This document shows positions 1-11,335 of a stretch of 64,000 nucleotides of DNA, one piece after another. A program made the position numbers and the translations under genes. How positions within the stretch are numbered: position 1 is the stretch's first letter; each line of letters begins with the position of its first letter. The notes below the pieces were generated by a model, which saw only the letters and a list, made by a program, of their open reading frames with translations, was not told where the DNA came from and did no database searches. The stretch is from Bicyclus anynana. Lineage: Eukaryota > Arthropoda > Insecta > Lepidoptera > Nymphalidae. The DNA lies in contig NC_069108.1 of assembly GCF_947172395.1 (NCBI RefSeq), positions 4,723,068-4,787,067 on the forward strand. Reading direction: 5' to 3'.

Positions 1-110
1 GAAGCCGAAAGACCGATGAAGGTGGCCGTAAGAGGCCTGCCTTACGAGACCTCTAACGATGACGTCATCAAAGGACTCCAACAACTAGGATTTCCAGTCA
101 AAAGGCAAGC
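1..110 (+). pseudogene. LINE ORF1 (gag-like) fragment
   Basis: An open frame beginning near base 16 reads a short segment with the pattern AVRGLPYETSNDDVIKGLQ, followed by LGFPVKR. This resembles the PRE_C2HC domain that precedes the zinc knuckles in ORF1 of Jockey-type non-LTR retrotransposons. Similarity stops near base 106 and no zinc knuckle follows, so this is a short truncated scrap cut by the window edge on one side. Bases 110-540 show no other recognisable coding, though 350-440 could be leader sequence of the BEL-like element downstream. Confidence 0.6.
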
Positions 111-547
111 ATGGGTGCACCTACTCTGTCACTCTGACTCATGTACACGACTGCGGCATATCCAGCTAGTGATGCATCTGAAAACCCATGAAGTTTGACT
201 TGACAGTTGCTGTAGTATCCAATCCTAACTGGAAAAAATGTACGCTTTAAAAATTCAATTCCATAATATGATAATCCTCATAATTTTATTGAAATAACCA
301 CAAAATCAACCAACAAGAGATAGAAATCACATTCTCCTCAACATTTTTGGACCTAACGATTCGTCGTTTCGACGAATTCGATGGATTCGTCGGCATCACG
401 ATCAAGATCAAGAAAAGAAGATTGAGTCAGGCAATTCCTTTGTTCACAATTCACATAATTCCATAATCCCTTTATCGTTCCAGTTTACCCTTTTTCCGTG
501 TTAACTTCTTATTAAAATATACTGGACTTCGCTGTTTTACTGGATAC

Positions 548-598
548 ATCATTTTTTGGAGGTTTATAAAGTACTTTTATAAACCTCCAAAAAATGAT
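548..598. repeat. Perfect palindrome at start of BEL-like gag
   Basis: Bases 548-570 and 576-598 are exact reverse complements (23-bp arms) around a 5-base loop. The right arm runs straight into the ATG of the gag-like frame at 594. It is one of several near-perfect snap-back hairpins in the window. Confidence 0.9.
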
Positions 599-1349
599 TA
601 GTGACGAACAAAATGTGAATATTCCACGATCGCCACATAACGTCAAAATGGCGGAACTAATTAGAAAACGTGGCACGTACAAAGGGCGTCATACTATTTT
701 TGAAAAATTCATATCTAAATTCGACTTAACTAATAATCCATTATCACCAATTCAAATGTCAGAAATTAACTTGAGATTTAAATCCATCAGTAGTTTATAT
801 AATGTATTTAATGACTTGTAAACACAAATCGAAGAAGCGTGCCGGGATATAGATTTAACAAAACAATATGAAGAAACAGAAGGGTTCGAAGAACAGTATT
901 ATAGAGCTTTAGCCTCCGCAGAGTGCTTAATCAAAAATAATGAGGGTGCTTCTAGTTCTAAGTGCACCCCATGTGTTGAACACTCAAATAAGCCACTGTC
1001 CGATGCCAATTAAGTTACCAATTAAGTTACCGGACATCAAGTTACCAACATTTGATGGTTCTTATGACCATTGGCTTGAGTATAAAAACTCCTATATAAC
1101 CATAATCCACTCACGCACAGATTTAGACCCCACACAGAAATTCCATTACCTGAAGTCCTCGCTCAATGCGGTAGCCTTGCAGGTCATCAGCGCCTTAGAG
1201 TTTACTGCAGATAATTATGCACATGCTTGGGATTTACTACAAAATAGGTATAATAATAATCGTTTGCTAATATATAACCATGTCAAAGCTTTGTTTTCCA
1301 ACACATCCTTAAATAAAGAATCTGCCTCACTAATTAGGATGACCCGTGA
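594..1349 (+). pseudogene. BEL/Pao retrotransposon gag, decayed
   Basis: The first frame (594-821) starts with ATG and ends in a stop. Similarity then continues in other frames to about 1349. The segment near 1030-1320 reads KLPTFDGSYDHWLEYKN and then FHYLKSSLNAVALQ, the hallmark of the DUF1759-type gag of BEL/Pao LTR retrotransposons (family knowledge). Stops and frame changes show it is dead. No zinc knuckle, protease or RT follows: a SINE begins near 1350, then a PIF/Harbinger element. A duplicated stretch near 1010-1035 encodes a repeated KLP motif. Confidence 0.75.
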
Positions 1350-1585
1350 TAGCCCAGTGGATATGACCTCTGCCTCCGATTCAGAAGGAGTAGGTTTGAA
1401 TCCGGTCCGGGGCACCTCCAACTTTTCAGTTGTGTGCATTTTAAGAAATTAAATATCTCACATGGTTCAAATGGTGAAGGAAAGACATATTGAGGAAATC
1501 TGCATACCAGTGAATTTTTTTAATTCTCTGCGTGTGTGAAGTTTGCCAATCCGCATTGGGCCAGCGTGGTGAACTATTGGCCTAA
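1350..1585 (+). mobile_element. tRNA-derived lepidopteran SINE, cut by PIF/Harbinger
   Basis: The head (about 1350-1410) has pol III-like signals: a GATAGCCCAGTGG-type A-box region and a GTTTGAATCCGGT-type B box. The body, with its CTCCAACTTTTCAGTTG and GAAGTTTGCCAATCCGCATT segments, recurs at 11094-11335, 49075-49330 and 50555-50790. The expected 3' end, seen at 11250-11335, is missing because the PIF/Harbinger terminal repeat begins at 1586. The SINE does not resume on the far side of that element. Confidence 0.75.
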
Positions 1586-1841
1586 GGCCATAAACTGCGT
1601 TAAGCGTGCCTCTCGCGTGTCCATACAAAAACGACCCGCGCGTGCCCATGCGCGTGCACACGCTCGTGAGCCCGTCGCGTGATACTTCCGTGCAATGGGG
1701 CACGCATGCACGCGACGTGATCACGCATCACGTTGGACGGGTCCACGCGCGAAGCCCGCTAGCGGGTGCACGCGCGTGCTTGTTCAGTTGACAGCGCTAT
1801 CTCGAACCGACCGCACGCGCGTGCCCGGCCCATAACAAAAA

Positions 1842-4800
1842 ATGACAAATTTTGATACAGAAAGGGTAATTGTTGAAGTTCAGTGTCGTCCTGCCATATG
1901 GGACCAATCAAGCGAAATATTTAAAGACCGGGACGCTAAATCAAAAGCATGGCTAGACATTTGTAAAGTACTGTTTGAAAATTATGATGACTGGAGTGAA
2001 GCAGAAAAAAACATACAAGGTAAGTACCTACACTCTTTATTTATTTTATAATAACGTAGGTTAGGTAAACTATTCTTTGCGCCAAATTTTTATTTTTAAT
2101 AATCTATGCAATTAGTTATGTATAATTAGTTATTTCAATTTTATTTGTGTCAATTAAATGTTTTCAACAATTAATCCAACTATAAAATTAAAACTCGGAA
2201 TATTTACAATAATTTACCTATGTAAATATAAAATCATGCTTATATTCAAAACTAGTGCAGAGATACTGCGTATTTCTGAACATTGTGAAATTCGTGTGAA
2301 CAATGTCCCATAATATTGGTATGGTTTTATATTGCTCGATAGATTCCAAAGTTCTTGCTTTCGGCCACGCGGTTATGTTAATAAAAAATGTGTGGTAAAA
2401 AACCGTGAAAATTCAATTATTGAATGTACATAAATTATAATAAATTATTTTTAAGTAAAAAAAAAACCGCCTTCAAAAAACGAAGAACTAAAAAGCAAAA
2501 AATAATTATTTTTTAATTATTCACTTATAAATATGATTTACAAGCAAAAACCGATAAAACAAATGTACTTACTTTATACCTAGTGATAAGCACTGAAACA
2601 TTTTGGATTCAGTGCCAAATGAAACATTGAAGTGCGTTCAAATAGCACCCCATTGGCACCGACTCCAAAATGTGTCAGTGCTTATCACTAGGTATAAAGT
2701 AAGTACATTTGTTTTATCGGTTTATGCTTGTAAATCATATTTATAAGTGAATAATTAAAAAATATTATTTTTTGCTTTTTAGTTCTTCGTTTTTTGAAGG
2801 CGGTTTTTTTTTACTTAAAAATAATTTATTTTTTGCTTTTTAGTGTTCTAAATAAAAAAGGTACACGTAAATGTTGGAGTTATCTTGTTTTATTGCAGAG
2901 TTCCTATAGCCATGTTTCGGCTCCAGCATCAGATCAGCTATGTCTTCGTAATATTCCTTGATTTCCATATAGGGTAAAAGTGCTCGGCAATACGAATCAA
3001 ACGAGCCCAAATTTGTTGGAGCTATCTCGTTTTATTGCAGAGTTCCTATGGCCACCTTCCGGATCCAGCATCAGATCAGCTCTGTATCTTCATAAATTGC
3101 ATTATCATGCAAGTTACTTCAGAAAATATCGTTATCGCTTCGAGTGTACCTATAATATTAAAAAGATTCCCTCAAGTTTCCCAGGATCCCATCATCAGAT
3201 CGCAACCTGGTTTTCATGGGACCAACTAGAAACGACACCCTTTCAAACAAAAAAAGAATTTTCCAAATCGGTTCAGCCGTTTTCGAGTAATCTCCGAACA
3301 TACCTAAAAAAAAAAAAAATAAAAAAAAAAAAAAAAAGATTCCGACGAATTGATAACCTCCTCCTTTTTGAAGTCGGTTAAAAAAGCCAACTATCTTCAA
3401 TAAATACTGCGATCTTGCCATGACAGCTGTCCGTCTGCAACGAAATAATCTGCGAAGTTATCGCGTAATGTATACGAATCTCTGTGGGTATTTCCAATTA
3501 ACCCCCGAACTGAACGTATATGGTCTGGTATAATGACAATATCATGAAAGTCATTAATTTGACTTCTTGATCTTATAAAATTATGCAAAATACAAATTGT
3601 TTTAAGAAAACAAATTGCTTTGTCTTTTCCAACGTTCAATGGACGATGGAGTATGCGAAATTTATTAGCCATGATACCAAATGTACACTCAATATAACGT
3701 CGCGCTCTCGTTAACCTATAATTGAATATTTTTTTTTTGTAGTTTAAATCGAGAGCTCGAGCATATGGCCGCATGACATGGCTAGATAACCCAAATGCTT
3801 CATCTCCTACAATAATATAGGGCAAAGCTGCGGTTGCAGCAATGTTTGTTGGTTTATCATTGTGTATTACGGGCAATGCTTTGGCAGGAGGAATATCTAT
3901 TAAGTCATTGTTGATTTGTTCGTACAATCGGCTTTGTGTGAAAATTGCGGAGTCAGATTCTTTACCCTGCACTCCCACGTTTATATAGGTAAACTCATAG
4001 TTGGCGTTACACATTGCAAGCAGTACAATAGAATAGTAATGCTTATAGTTGTAATAGAGGGAACCACTATGTGGAGGTCTTATAATGCGTATATGTTTTC
4101 CGTCTATTGCACCTATGCAGTTAGGAAACTGGGCTTGCGTTAAAAAACCTTTTTCAGTCTCTTCCCATAGCGCACGGGAAAATTTTGGTATACATTCTTC
4201 CTTTAACCTTTCAATTATAATTTGACAAACTTCTGTTACTATTTTTCTGACCGTGGTTAGTCCTGTATGATACGCCAGATGAATATCGACGAAGGTATGT
4301 CCACTGACTAAATATCTGTAATAAAATAAAATACCTGTGTTATTGTTTCAGTGAAAAAGCTGCAGCAAAGATGGAAAACTGCAAGAGACACTTATATAAG
4401 AGTGAGGTCTACTAAAAAAAAACTTAAATCAGGCTCCGGTTCCAGGGCAAATAAAACATACATTTACTATGACATGCTGTCATTTTTAGATTCAAACTCG
4501 AATACTCAAGGAGAAGAATCGGCAGACAATTTTAATCAGTCAGTAGAGCAAAACGCGTCACCGAGAACTTCACAAAATAATACGATTATTGAAGAAGATT
4601 TGATTAATATACCTAGCACCAGCTCCAGCGTTACCAAAGAAACACGATCTTCCAAGAAACGTAAGTGCGAATCGCCAACTGATTTCGAATTAGAGTTGTT
4701 AAATTGCGTGAAGAATAACACTGCAGATAATATGGACGAAGACTTGAATTTTTTTAAGTCATTATTACCAACTGTAAAAAAATTGAGTTCCTTTAAAAAA

Positions 4801-4947
4801 TTATTATTTCGTACGAAAGTATTAGAAGCTTTGATTGATATAGAAAAAGAAATGATTATTACCATTGATGACCTTTCATTAACGCAAAATACGGTAACGA
4901 ATGATTTAGAATCCTTAAATGTAAGATCAGATACGAACAATGAATAA
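1842..4947 (+). CDS. MADF-BESS DNA-binding protein of PIF/Harbinger (two exons)
   Basis: Exon 1 is 1842-2019, followed by a GTAAGT donor. Exon 2 starts at 4352 after a TTGTTTCAG acceptor and ends with TAA at 4945-4947. The splice joins codon 60 in phase and reunites a MADF (Myb/SANT-like) domain: exon 1 supplies the N-terminal helices (RVIVEVQCRPAIWD) and exon 2 supplies QQRWKTARDTYIRVR and the YYDMLSFLD end. A BESS-type motif (DLNFFKSLLPTVKKL) lies near the C-terminus. In PIF/Harbinger elements such a protein is the accessory partner that helps the transposase bind element ends and enter the nucleus (family knowledge). The intron contains transposase exon 2 on the other strand. Both exons look open. 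Confidence 0.8.
2450..2833. repeat. Long inverted repeat inside the MADF intron
   Basis: Two arms of roughly 165 bp (about 2450-2606 and 2664-2833) are near-perfect reverse complements around a loop of about 55 bases. The inner arm reads CCTAGTGATAAGCACTGA and the outer arm AAACCGCCTTCAAAAAACG. The same outer word recurs in sense at 3357-3380 as a GAAGTCGGTT-type end. It looks like a foldback formed by inverted copies of the end of the repeat described next. Confidence 0.85.
2860..3380. repeat. Short-repeat debris with two tandem partial units
   Basis: Two related units begin near 2872 and 3012 and share the word ATTGCAGAGTTCCTAT and then CCAGCATCAGATCAGCT. The rest carries the ACTCGAAAACGGCTGAACCG-type sentence (here on the reverse strand, about 3270-3300) that marks non-autonomous repeats in Lepidoptera, then an A-rich run. 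No coding function is proposed for the open frames here. Confidence 0.6.
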
Positions 4948-6313
4948 ATAGGTAACAAGAAAGACTTTGAAGATTTGATTAAGACTGTTTAATTATTAAG
5001 AACAAAAGAAAGAGAAGAACATGAAGAACTATTTAAGTTAGTAAAAAGCGCAATTTTATATTTATATTTTTCTGGTCTCACGTGCAATTATTATGATATG
5101 CAAGGGCATTCGCCAAAAGTTTACAAGCCTTGAGGTGTAATGTTCATAAGGAAAGAAACGGGGTCGATTCGGACACTTTTATCTTAAACCCTATTTTGGG
5201 GTCAAATAAAAAAGTGTATCAATAGACCCCTTTTTTACTTAATGGACCTTTTTTTTGAACCTACTCATAACATTGCTCCTTCATATGTCCTCTTCTTAAA
5301 TTTAATCTTTTATGTAGTAAACTGTGATTATGATTGTGATGATAAATAAGAATTTAAAATAATATTAGTACCCGATCTAGTAATAGAAGGGAATAATTAA
5401 TAAGGGAAATATTCATATGTAAAAACTTGCAATCAATATGCGTCATTATAATTAATACTTTGTAAGGTAGGTATATTAATATAATTAAGACATTTAGACT
5501 TATTGTACTGTTTTAACTGTTATTGTGTTTTTTTATTTTAAACTTGAACCTGTGATTTTATTAGTGTATTTCAAATGATTAATCAAAAACTAATTGTAAC
5601 GTAGCGTTTATGCAAGACACTGTGATGACTGTTGTGATTAAGTATATAAAAAAATTAGTGAATAAGTAGGTATAGATAAAACAAAAAACGAAAACGATAA
5701 AACTGTGTAATTTAGAAATAACAAAATATAATTAATAAATGTAAGAAACTGTGATTAATATGATGATTAATAAGTGTGCGGTTATGTGTTTCGGTCCTAA
5801 GAACAGAGTGAACCACATCAAGAAAAACATTTTAAGCCATATTCAGGTGTCACTGCCGAAACAATAAGAACTTCTTCTTCTTTCTTGCTTGATGTGGCTA
5901 AACAGTAATGTGACTTACATAAATTGGCAAAAAAATATGAGTGTTCTAAACTTTTGTTAAATAATGACTGTTTTTTACATGAATAAAGATGATTATTAAT
6001 ATCGAAATGTCTTTACTTACCGCAATGTCATTGCAAATCGTTCCATTGGTGATACGATTGACGTAGATTTCAATCGTAGATTGTTAGTCTTCAAATAGGG
6101 CTCCAGTTTTGAATATAATTCATCATAGACTTGTAATGAAACTTTAAAATATTTGAAAAAAAACCTTTCATTTTCTCTTAATATACCAAACTTCACCACG
6201 AATTCCCCGCACAGTAACCTAGATTCAACGTACGGGCTTACTGGCTGGCGTCTTTTTTTGGCAATTCGTCGTCGCCGTCGTCTTGATAAATAATACAACA
6301 TTAATTTATCCAT
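3397..6313 (-). CDS. PIF/Harbinger DDE transposase, apparently intact (403 aa)
   Basis: Minus strand. Exon 1 runs from ATG at 6313 to 6021 with a GTAAGT donor; exon 2 runs from 4315, after a TTACAG acceptor, to the stop at 3397-3399. The join is in phase (293 + 919 nt) and no internal stop was found. Exon 1 has a basic run (RRRRRRIAKKRR), probably nuclear targeting. Exon 2 carries the DDE_Tnp_4 catalytic signature: D about 169 in GAIDGKH, D about 269 in VGDEAFG and E about 307 in RRYIECTFG, ending in SWQDRSIY. The transposase intron contains MADF exon 2 on the opposite strand, so the genes interlock. The start was chosen because the matching gene in copy 2 has the same 293-nt first exon. Confidence 0.85.
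4948..6010. other. AT-rich interior of PIF/Harbinger copy 1
   Basis: No gene is visible between MADF exon 2 and transposase exon 1. The words CTGTGATTA and TGTGATGA recur at about 5323-5345, 5620-5640 and 5748-5770, echoing a clearer array at the same relative place in PIF/Harbinger copy 2. Confidence 0.5.
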
Positions 6314-6576
6314 AATTACTCGACTGTACACCTCCAACGTCAAAATTGTACTGAGAAAACTGCGACGCGGATGCACGCGCCGATGCCCGCGCATAAGCAC
6401 GCGAACGTGCTCACGTGCGTGCACCAGAAGCGTGGCCCGCGACGTGCTCACGTGCGTACACACGCGTAACGCAGTTTATGCCCTTAGAAGTACCGAGTAC
6501 CGAGGAGCGCAAGACGTCAACAGAGTGCGAGTCCAATACTCGCAAATACTCTAACGGTCCAACCAATACGGGACGT

Positions 6577-6852
6577 GTTCAGAGACGCGTTCGATTAGTA
6601 ATGAGTGAGTGAGAGACTTCTATCAATGCCGAAAGAAAATAGACTTTGTTGTCTAGACATAAGACCGGTTTTTCAACGCAATAAACACTTCATACTCCAA
6701 CAGTCAAAACCTCGCGAGACGCGTTCCCGGACGCGTTCGTTTAAGAATGTGTGAGTGACGTCCCATTGCCGATGAAAAATTGTCTTTACCTTATCAAATA
6801 TAAGACCGAATTTTTAACGCAGTATACACTTAATACTCCAAACATCGTACTG
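6577..6852. repeat. Two diverged tandem units of about 140 bp
   Basis: The units at about 6577-6705 and 6716-6852 share GAGACGCGTTC, ATATAAGACCG-like, TTTTTCAACGCA-like and CACTTCATACTCCAA-like words in the same order. Function unknown. Bases 6853-7030 are AT-rich with nothing recognisable. Confidence 0.65.
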
Positions 6853-7109
6853 AAGCATGCGTGAGTGAGTCCCTGATTTTAATCCTTATTTTAAAAACAT
6901 AATGTGATCATTTATTGTTTTAGTATGATTATTTATCCGCTAAAGTAACAAGTTAATGTAAACCGACAGTATCATGAGGTAATATTAAAAGAAATAACTA
7001 GATAATAAAATTAAATTGAAATTTTGAAATTAATGACTGAAATATTTTTTTTGCATTTTTTTTTTGTGGATTACAAAACCAAAAATAGTTGAAGAAAACA
7101 ATTGAGAAA

Positions 7110-7215
7110 AACAAAATAAAAAGACAAAAATGATTTTCTGTTACCCGGGATCGAACTCAGGATTCTTAGTTTATCGTATCTAGCGTACATACCACTAGTC
7201 CAAATGACTGTGTAG
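7110..7215 (-). mobile_element. tRNA-like SINE head remnant
   Basis: On the minus strand a tRNA-like block carries a TAGTGGTATG-type A box and a GAGTTCGATCCCGGG-type B box (plus-strand positions about 7145-7200). The A-rich tract upstream on the plus strand would be the T/A-rich tail side. I see no proper cloverleaf closure, so I call it a SINE remnant rather than a tRNA gene. Confidence 0.45.
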
Positions 7216-7259
7216 AACTCGGTTGAAATTAATGTACGCTTACTATCAGATAATATGAT

Positions 7260-7420
7260 GTAAAATCGCTGGCCACTGAGTATTTAGGAGTACGTATCTA
7301 TTCTATAGGTCCTAATGGCTCGTACTTCTAAATACTCGTGGAGCTAGTCTTTGGAGCGCGTCTCTCGGCGTACTCGTATTCGTAATACTCAGTACGCGTT
7401 TTAGCGAGTACGACTCACCT
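7260..7420. repeat. Small inverted repeat with GAGTATTTAG arms
   Basis: The word GAGTATTTAGGAGTACG (about 7277-7293) is mirrored with one mismatch by CGTACTTCTAAATACTC (about 7320-7337). Around it TACTCGTA and CGAGTACG words repeat. No coding. Confidence 0.5.
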
Positions 7421-7719
7421 CTAATACAAACAATTACCATTTTACCAAGGCTATCTGGCTCTGGCTCTAGCCCTCTGGCCCTTGCCAAGTACCCTTATTG
7501 CTTGCTTGGTGCCTCAGCCTGCCGCTGGCCGTGGCGTCCAAAAACGCACATAGCTAATTAAATATCCAGTGTCCACCATATTCATTACTAAATACAAATA
7601 GTTAAATAATAAATACAATAAATTTGTGACTGTTTGCTTTGATGTCCACATCCACATTTCCACAAACCAAACTTCAAAATAATCAAAGTCATCAAAGTCA
7701 AACAAATACAGCCGATAAG

Positions 7720-8115
7720 ATCAAGGAACATATTTACTCAGGAGTTATGATCTCCTTAAAACCATCATAGAACAATACCCCAATACTTACGCTTACTCTA
7801 CTCTTTGCAATAAACATCTGTAATTCTGTAACATTGTCTATGACCTATGTCTAATGTCTATTATCTTGGTCTACGGTATGCTTAGACCATTAATAACAGG
7901 ACTTGGCTCGCTAACTGTTACCCCTCTGTCAAAGATCAAAAATCTATGATCTAACGCGTTTATAAAAACTGTTGCTACAGAATCGATGTTTCATTGTTGT
8001 AATCGTTTTCGTCGAGTAAAGAGCTCCCTAAAAATGCCGGTTTGTGTAGTTAAATGGCATAAAAAACGGCCAAAAACTTGTAGTTTAGTAAAAGATGGAG
8101 TAACGTTTCATTTGA
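7720..8115 (+). mobile_element. THAP-type first exon and upstream region, copy 1
   Basis: An ATG at 8034 opens a short frame beginning MPVCVVKWHKKRPKTC and reaching VTFHL, the N-terminus pattern of THAP zinc-finger proteins such as P-element-type transposases. The second zinc cysteine is not obvious. The sequence upstream to about 7720 is shared, in opposite orientation, with 53720-54060. There the homologous exon ends at a good GTAAGT donor; here that donor is mutated to GAAAGT. It appears to be a deletion derivative of a THAP-bearing DNA transposon. Confidence 0.5.
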
Positions 8116-9590
8116 AAGTATTAAAGTATATTATTAAACCTTAATTTTATCAAATTTGTAATAAAAACAATTTATAAAAAGAATCGATTCTTTTGACAAA
8201 ACAGCCAAACATCGATCAGTAATCGAATATTCTATGTATTTAATCTGTGGATAGTCTAAGCAATGCCACAGTAAAAATATATACAAGTAGTAGTTTGACT
8301 TCATACTAGAGGTCGAAACGCGAGCTATACCTACGCACCTCGAACTCGGGGCGTGGGGTGCAGACAGTCGCGACTGTGCCGCAGTGACGAACGCACGGTG
8401 CTTTGACACCTATATATAATGGACATGTGGCATTTTACGTCAAATATGGTCAAGGAATTATTTTTATAAAGAATCAACAAAATTTTTTCGTGACCTCTCT
8501 AACTTAAAGAAAGCTACCTCAATGGAGCGAGATAGATATTTTTTAGTCATTGCGTAAAGAGGTTAGACATATTTTACATGACAACATCAATTATGTCAGT
8601 TGTGCTTGTGACCAAATTATCCTTCAAGGTCATTGATTAGTATCAGCTTTATTTAAATCTACCAATCAAAAAACAACACGCATTTTATTAATCACTTCCT
8701 ATTTTACTACAATTTACAAAGAATTTTATTTGTTTACATAAAAAAAGTATATTTACAATCACAAAACTAAATGGAAACGCAAATGTAATGAAAATGCTGG
8801 AGGCGGGCAGCCCTATCACATGTGTACGTACCGCGCGGTTGTAGGTATTTATTTCAAAAATACAGCCGAGTTACAATACTGCTTGTATATATTTTTACTG
8901 TGGCAATGTGTTTGTAAGTCTGTGTAAAAATTAAAATTGTAAGTGTGTGTATTGCGAGTCAAATTTATAGTTGTGTGTAGTGTAGGGACACAGAATATAC
9001 TTAATGGTGTTAAATGTTTTCGATGTGTGAGTTTAACTCGTCCCCCTCAAAAAACGACAGACTTTTTTGTTGGTGAATTTGGGTGCGAACCAAGTCCAGT
9101 TATTAATGGTCTAAGATGGTATGGCTTCTTTTTATTTATATTCTATGGATACCAGTCCTTTAGGTTTGTCTATGATTGTGCCCTATTCCATAGAGCATGG
9201 ATCGATTAATAAATTTTTCTCAGACAAAATACGAATTACATAGTGTATCTATTAATCTGGGGTAGATACTTTTTTTTCATCTAAACTAAAGTAAAATTTT
9301 TACTGGTTATCAAAATCAAAGAACAAAATAAATTAAAATTTATAGCTTTTAATACTTCAATAAATGACTTTATACACTATTTAAAAAAGAGGCAAGTAGC
9401 ATAATTATTGTTTGCTTTGACACCTATATTGTTTGACTATGACTTCATTGACTTGTGGCATATATTCAATGTACTCTATGACTTGTGGCTTGACTTGACG
9501 AGTGACGACCTTCGTATTCGTTTTCGTAGTTCGTTTGTGAAACTGAAATGTGATAATGATTTTAGTTTTAGAGAATTTTCTTACTTCCAA
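8116..9590. other. No recognised gene
   Basis: A few open frames (for example 8943-9209) have no family signature and a composition like their surroundings. CG-rich DNA at 8310-8410 sits in AT-rich flanks. Nothing is called. Confidence 0.4.
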
Positions 9591-9594
9591 GATA

Positions 9595-10067
9595 ATGTTA
9601 GAGAGTTGGCTCTTGCCACCATAAATATTCCTGCGCTAATCGAGCCGTTAGGAATCAGTCGGGATGATGGTAAGAGACCTGATGGATTGACGCTGGTTCC
9701 CTGGGAAATGGGGCGGGCCCTAATGTGGGACGCTACATGCGTCGACACATTAGCACCGTGTCATATCAGGGAGACAGAATCAAGACCGGGAGCCGCAGCA
9801 GAAAAAGCCGAAACCGGTAAGTGGCTCAAATATGCCTCTCTGACAGAGAGTTACATATTTGTACCTTTTGCCGTGGAGACCCTTGGGCCATGGAGTCGCA
9901 GTGCCAAAAAATTTTTCCGTACTATTTCACCGCGGCTTGTTGCCTCGACTGGTGACAGAAGGGCTGGCTTATTTTTTGCGCAAAGGATCAGCCTGGCTGT
10001 CCAGCGCGGAAATGCAGCCAGTATTCTTGCCACCATTCCACGTGGGCATGATTTGTATAGTTATTAG
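9595..10067 (+). pseudogene. Retroelement C-terminal domain with RPDG...WDATC signature
   Basis: In the long frame 9408-10067 the conserved part starts near 9595 and reads NIPALIEPLGISRDDGKRPDG, then RALMWDATCVDTLAP, then TGDRRAGLFFAQRISLAVQRGN. I know this order from widespread invertebrate RT-associated proteins of unclear class. The RPD...D spacing resembles the PD-(D/E)XK restriction-like endonuclease of some non-LTR elements, but that is inference. No RT is found upstream, so it is a 5'-truncated copy; the first 60 codons of the frame are probably unrelated. Confidence 0.5.
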
Positions 10068-10210
10068 GATAAGTTAGCTTAAGTTCCTTAGAGAGTTGAG
10101 TTATTTGTTGTGAGTAGGTATTAGGTAATCGTTAGCCAAAATGAAAAATCGAAGTTCTCGAAATGTCTTATCGAAAAAATGTAATTGGTTGTTCTAAATG
10201 GCTATAATTA

Positions 10211-10245
10211 CTAATTTACCTCTTGAGAATTGAGAGGTAAATTAG
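10211..10245. repeat. Short palindrome
   Basis: The 13-bp arms CTAATTTACCTCT (10211-10223) and AGAGGTAAATTAG (10233-10245) are exact reverse complements around a 9-base loop. TAATTA words flank both sides. Confidence 0.8.
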
Positions 10246-10379
10246 TTAATTATAAAGGTAAATCTATATAACTCTTCTACATGAGTTCTGTATCCATATG
10301 TAATATGTTTTGTATTTCTTTGTTTTGGATGTGCATTTGTTTTCTATTATCTGCTCAATGAATATTCTTGTTTGTACAA

Positions 10380-10500
10380 CAGAGGCCTTGTTTTAGGTGA
10401 AAAGACCATAAAAAAGAGTTCTTGGGTTAATGGGTTATATCCCCACTTATCATCATTTGGCTGGTGGGAGGCTTTGGCTGTAGCTAGTTAACTTGTAAAG
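10380..10500 (+). repeat. Remnant of a dispersed lepidopteran repeat
   Basis: The words GAAAAGACCATAAAA and then GGCTGGTGGGAGGCTTTGGC, followed by GTAGCTAGTTA, match a dispersed repeat sentence I associate with moth genomes. No ends can be defined. Confidence 0.4.
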
Positions 10501-10531
10501 AATAAAATTAAATCATTATTGTCATCATCAT

Positions 10532-10800
10532 ATCCGCCGATGGACGTCCACTGCAGGACATAGGCCTTAGGGACTTCCAAACATAACAATCCTGAACTGC
10601 CTGCATTCAGCGAATCCCTGCGACTCGCTTGATGTTGTCAGTGTACCTGGTGGGGGGTCATCCAACACAACAACAACACTTATAAGCGCGGAGTCACCAT
10701 TCCAACACCTTGGGACCCCAACATCCATTGGCTCTTTGAACTATGAGCCCTGCTCATTGCCACTTCAGCTTCGCAACATGTTGAGCTATGTCAGTGACTT
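10532..10800 (-). mobile_element. RTE-type LINE C-terminal end, antisense
   Basis: The stretch opens with CATCATATCCGCCGATGGACG and later holds CTTGGGACCCCAACATCC. It is the reverse complement of the C-terminal tail of RTE-type retrotransposons (RPPTRWTDDIKRVAG-like), as seen in sense at 47060-47285. It is 5'-truncated and carries indels. Confidence 0.7.
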
Positions 10801-11093
10801 CTGTGGATCCCTTTATTTCTGAATTAATCATTCCATTGCCCGCTGTGTGATATGCTTACAGCCTTCAAAGAGGCCCATAGTTGGCGACCAAGATCCCCAC
10901 TCATTTCACTATTTTACAGGGTATATACATTATGGAAAATCAGTTACAACAAGGAATCGTTCAGGAAATCAGAATAATAAACAGAAATGGTTTATTGTGG
11001 TAAAACACAGTAACAATTATTCAGCTGGAGTTTTAAGAGTAATATGTACTACTGTGTCAAAATCTGAAGGACTTTAATTCTAAGAGGGTATTT

Positions 11094-11335
11094 TTGAATC
11101 CAGTACTGGGGCATGTACCTCCAACTTTTCGGTTGTGCATTTTAAATTTAAATATTATGGTGAAGGATAAACAAAAACATTTTAAGGAAATCTCCATTTT
11201 TGAGCATTTTCTAATTGTCTATGTGTGTGATATCTGCTATTCCACATTAGGCCAATGTTATGGACTATTGGCTCAACCCCTCTCATTCTAAGAGGAGACT
11301 CATGTTCAACAGTGAGCCGGATATGGGTTGTAAAA
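11094..11335 (+). mobile_element. SINE copy, headless and diverged
   Basis: It shares CTCCAACTTTTCGGTTGTG, then ATTGGCTCAACCCCTCTCATTC and GTGAGCCGGATATGGGTT with the SINE at 1350-1585 and with the antisense copies near 49-51 kb. The tRNA-like head is nearly gone. Bases 11340-11860 contain only a repeated CCCACTCAT...CACTATTTTACAGGG word (also at about 10895) and nothing coding. Confidence 0.65.

Larger units (their letters stand above)
1586..6483. mobile_element. PIF/Harbinger DNA transposon, copy 1, about 4.9 kb
   Basis: Terminal inverted repeats of about 24-27 bp with two mismatches can be read at 1586 (GGCCATAAACTGCGTTA) and, reversed, ending at 6483 (GGGCATAAACTGCGTTA). Subterminal 200-bp stretches are rich in CpG and CACGTG-like words, unlike the AT-rich interior. 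The element carries a MADF-BESS gene on plus and a DDE transposase on minus. Flanking trinucleotides are TAA on the left and TTA on the right, so a clean 3-bp target duplication is not seen, and the left SINE does not continue on the right. One end has probably been rearranged. Confidence 0.8.

Noticed and set aside
7140..7205. True tRNA gene on minus
   Set aside because: A- and B-box-like words are present but acceptor pairing is not; it fits a SINE head better.
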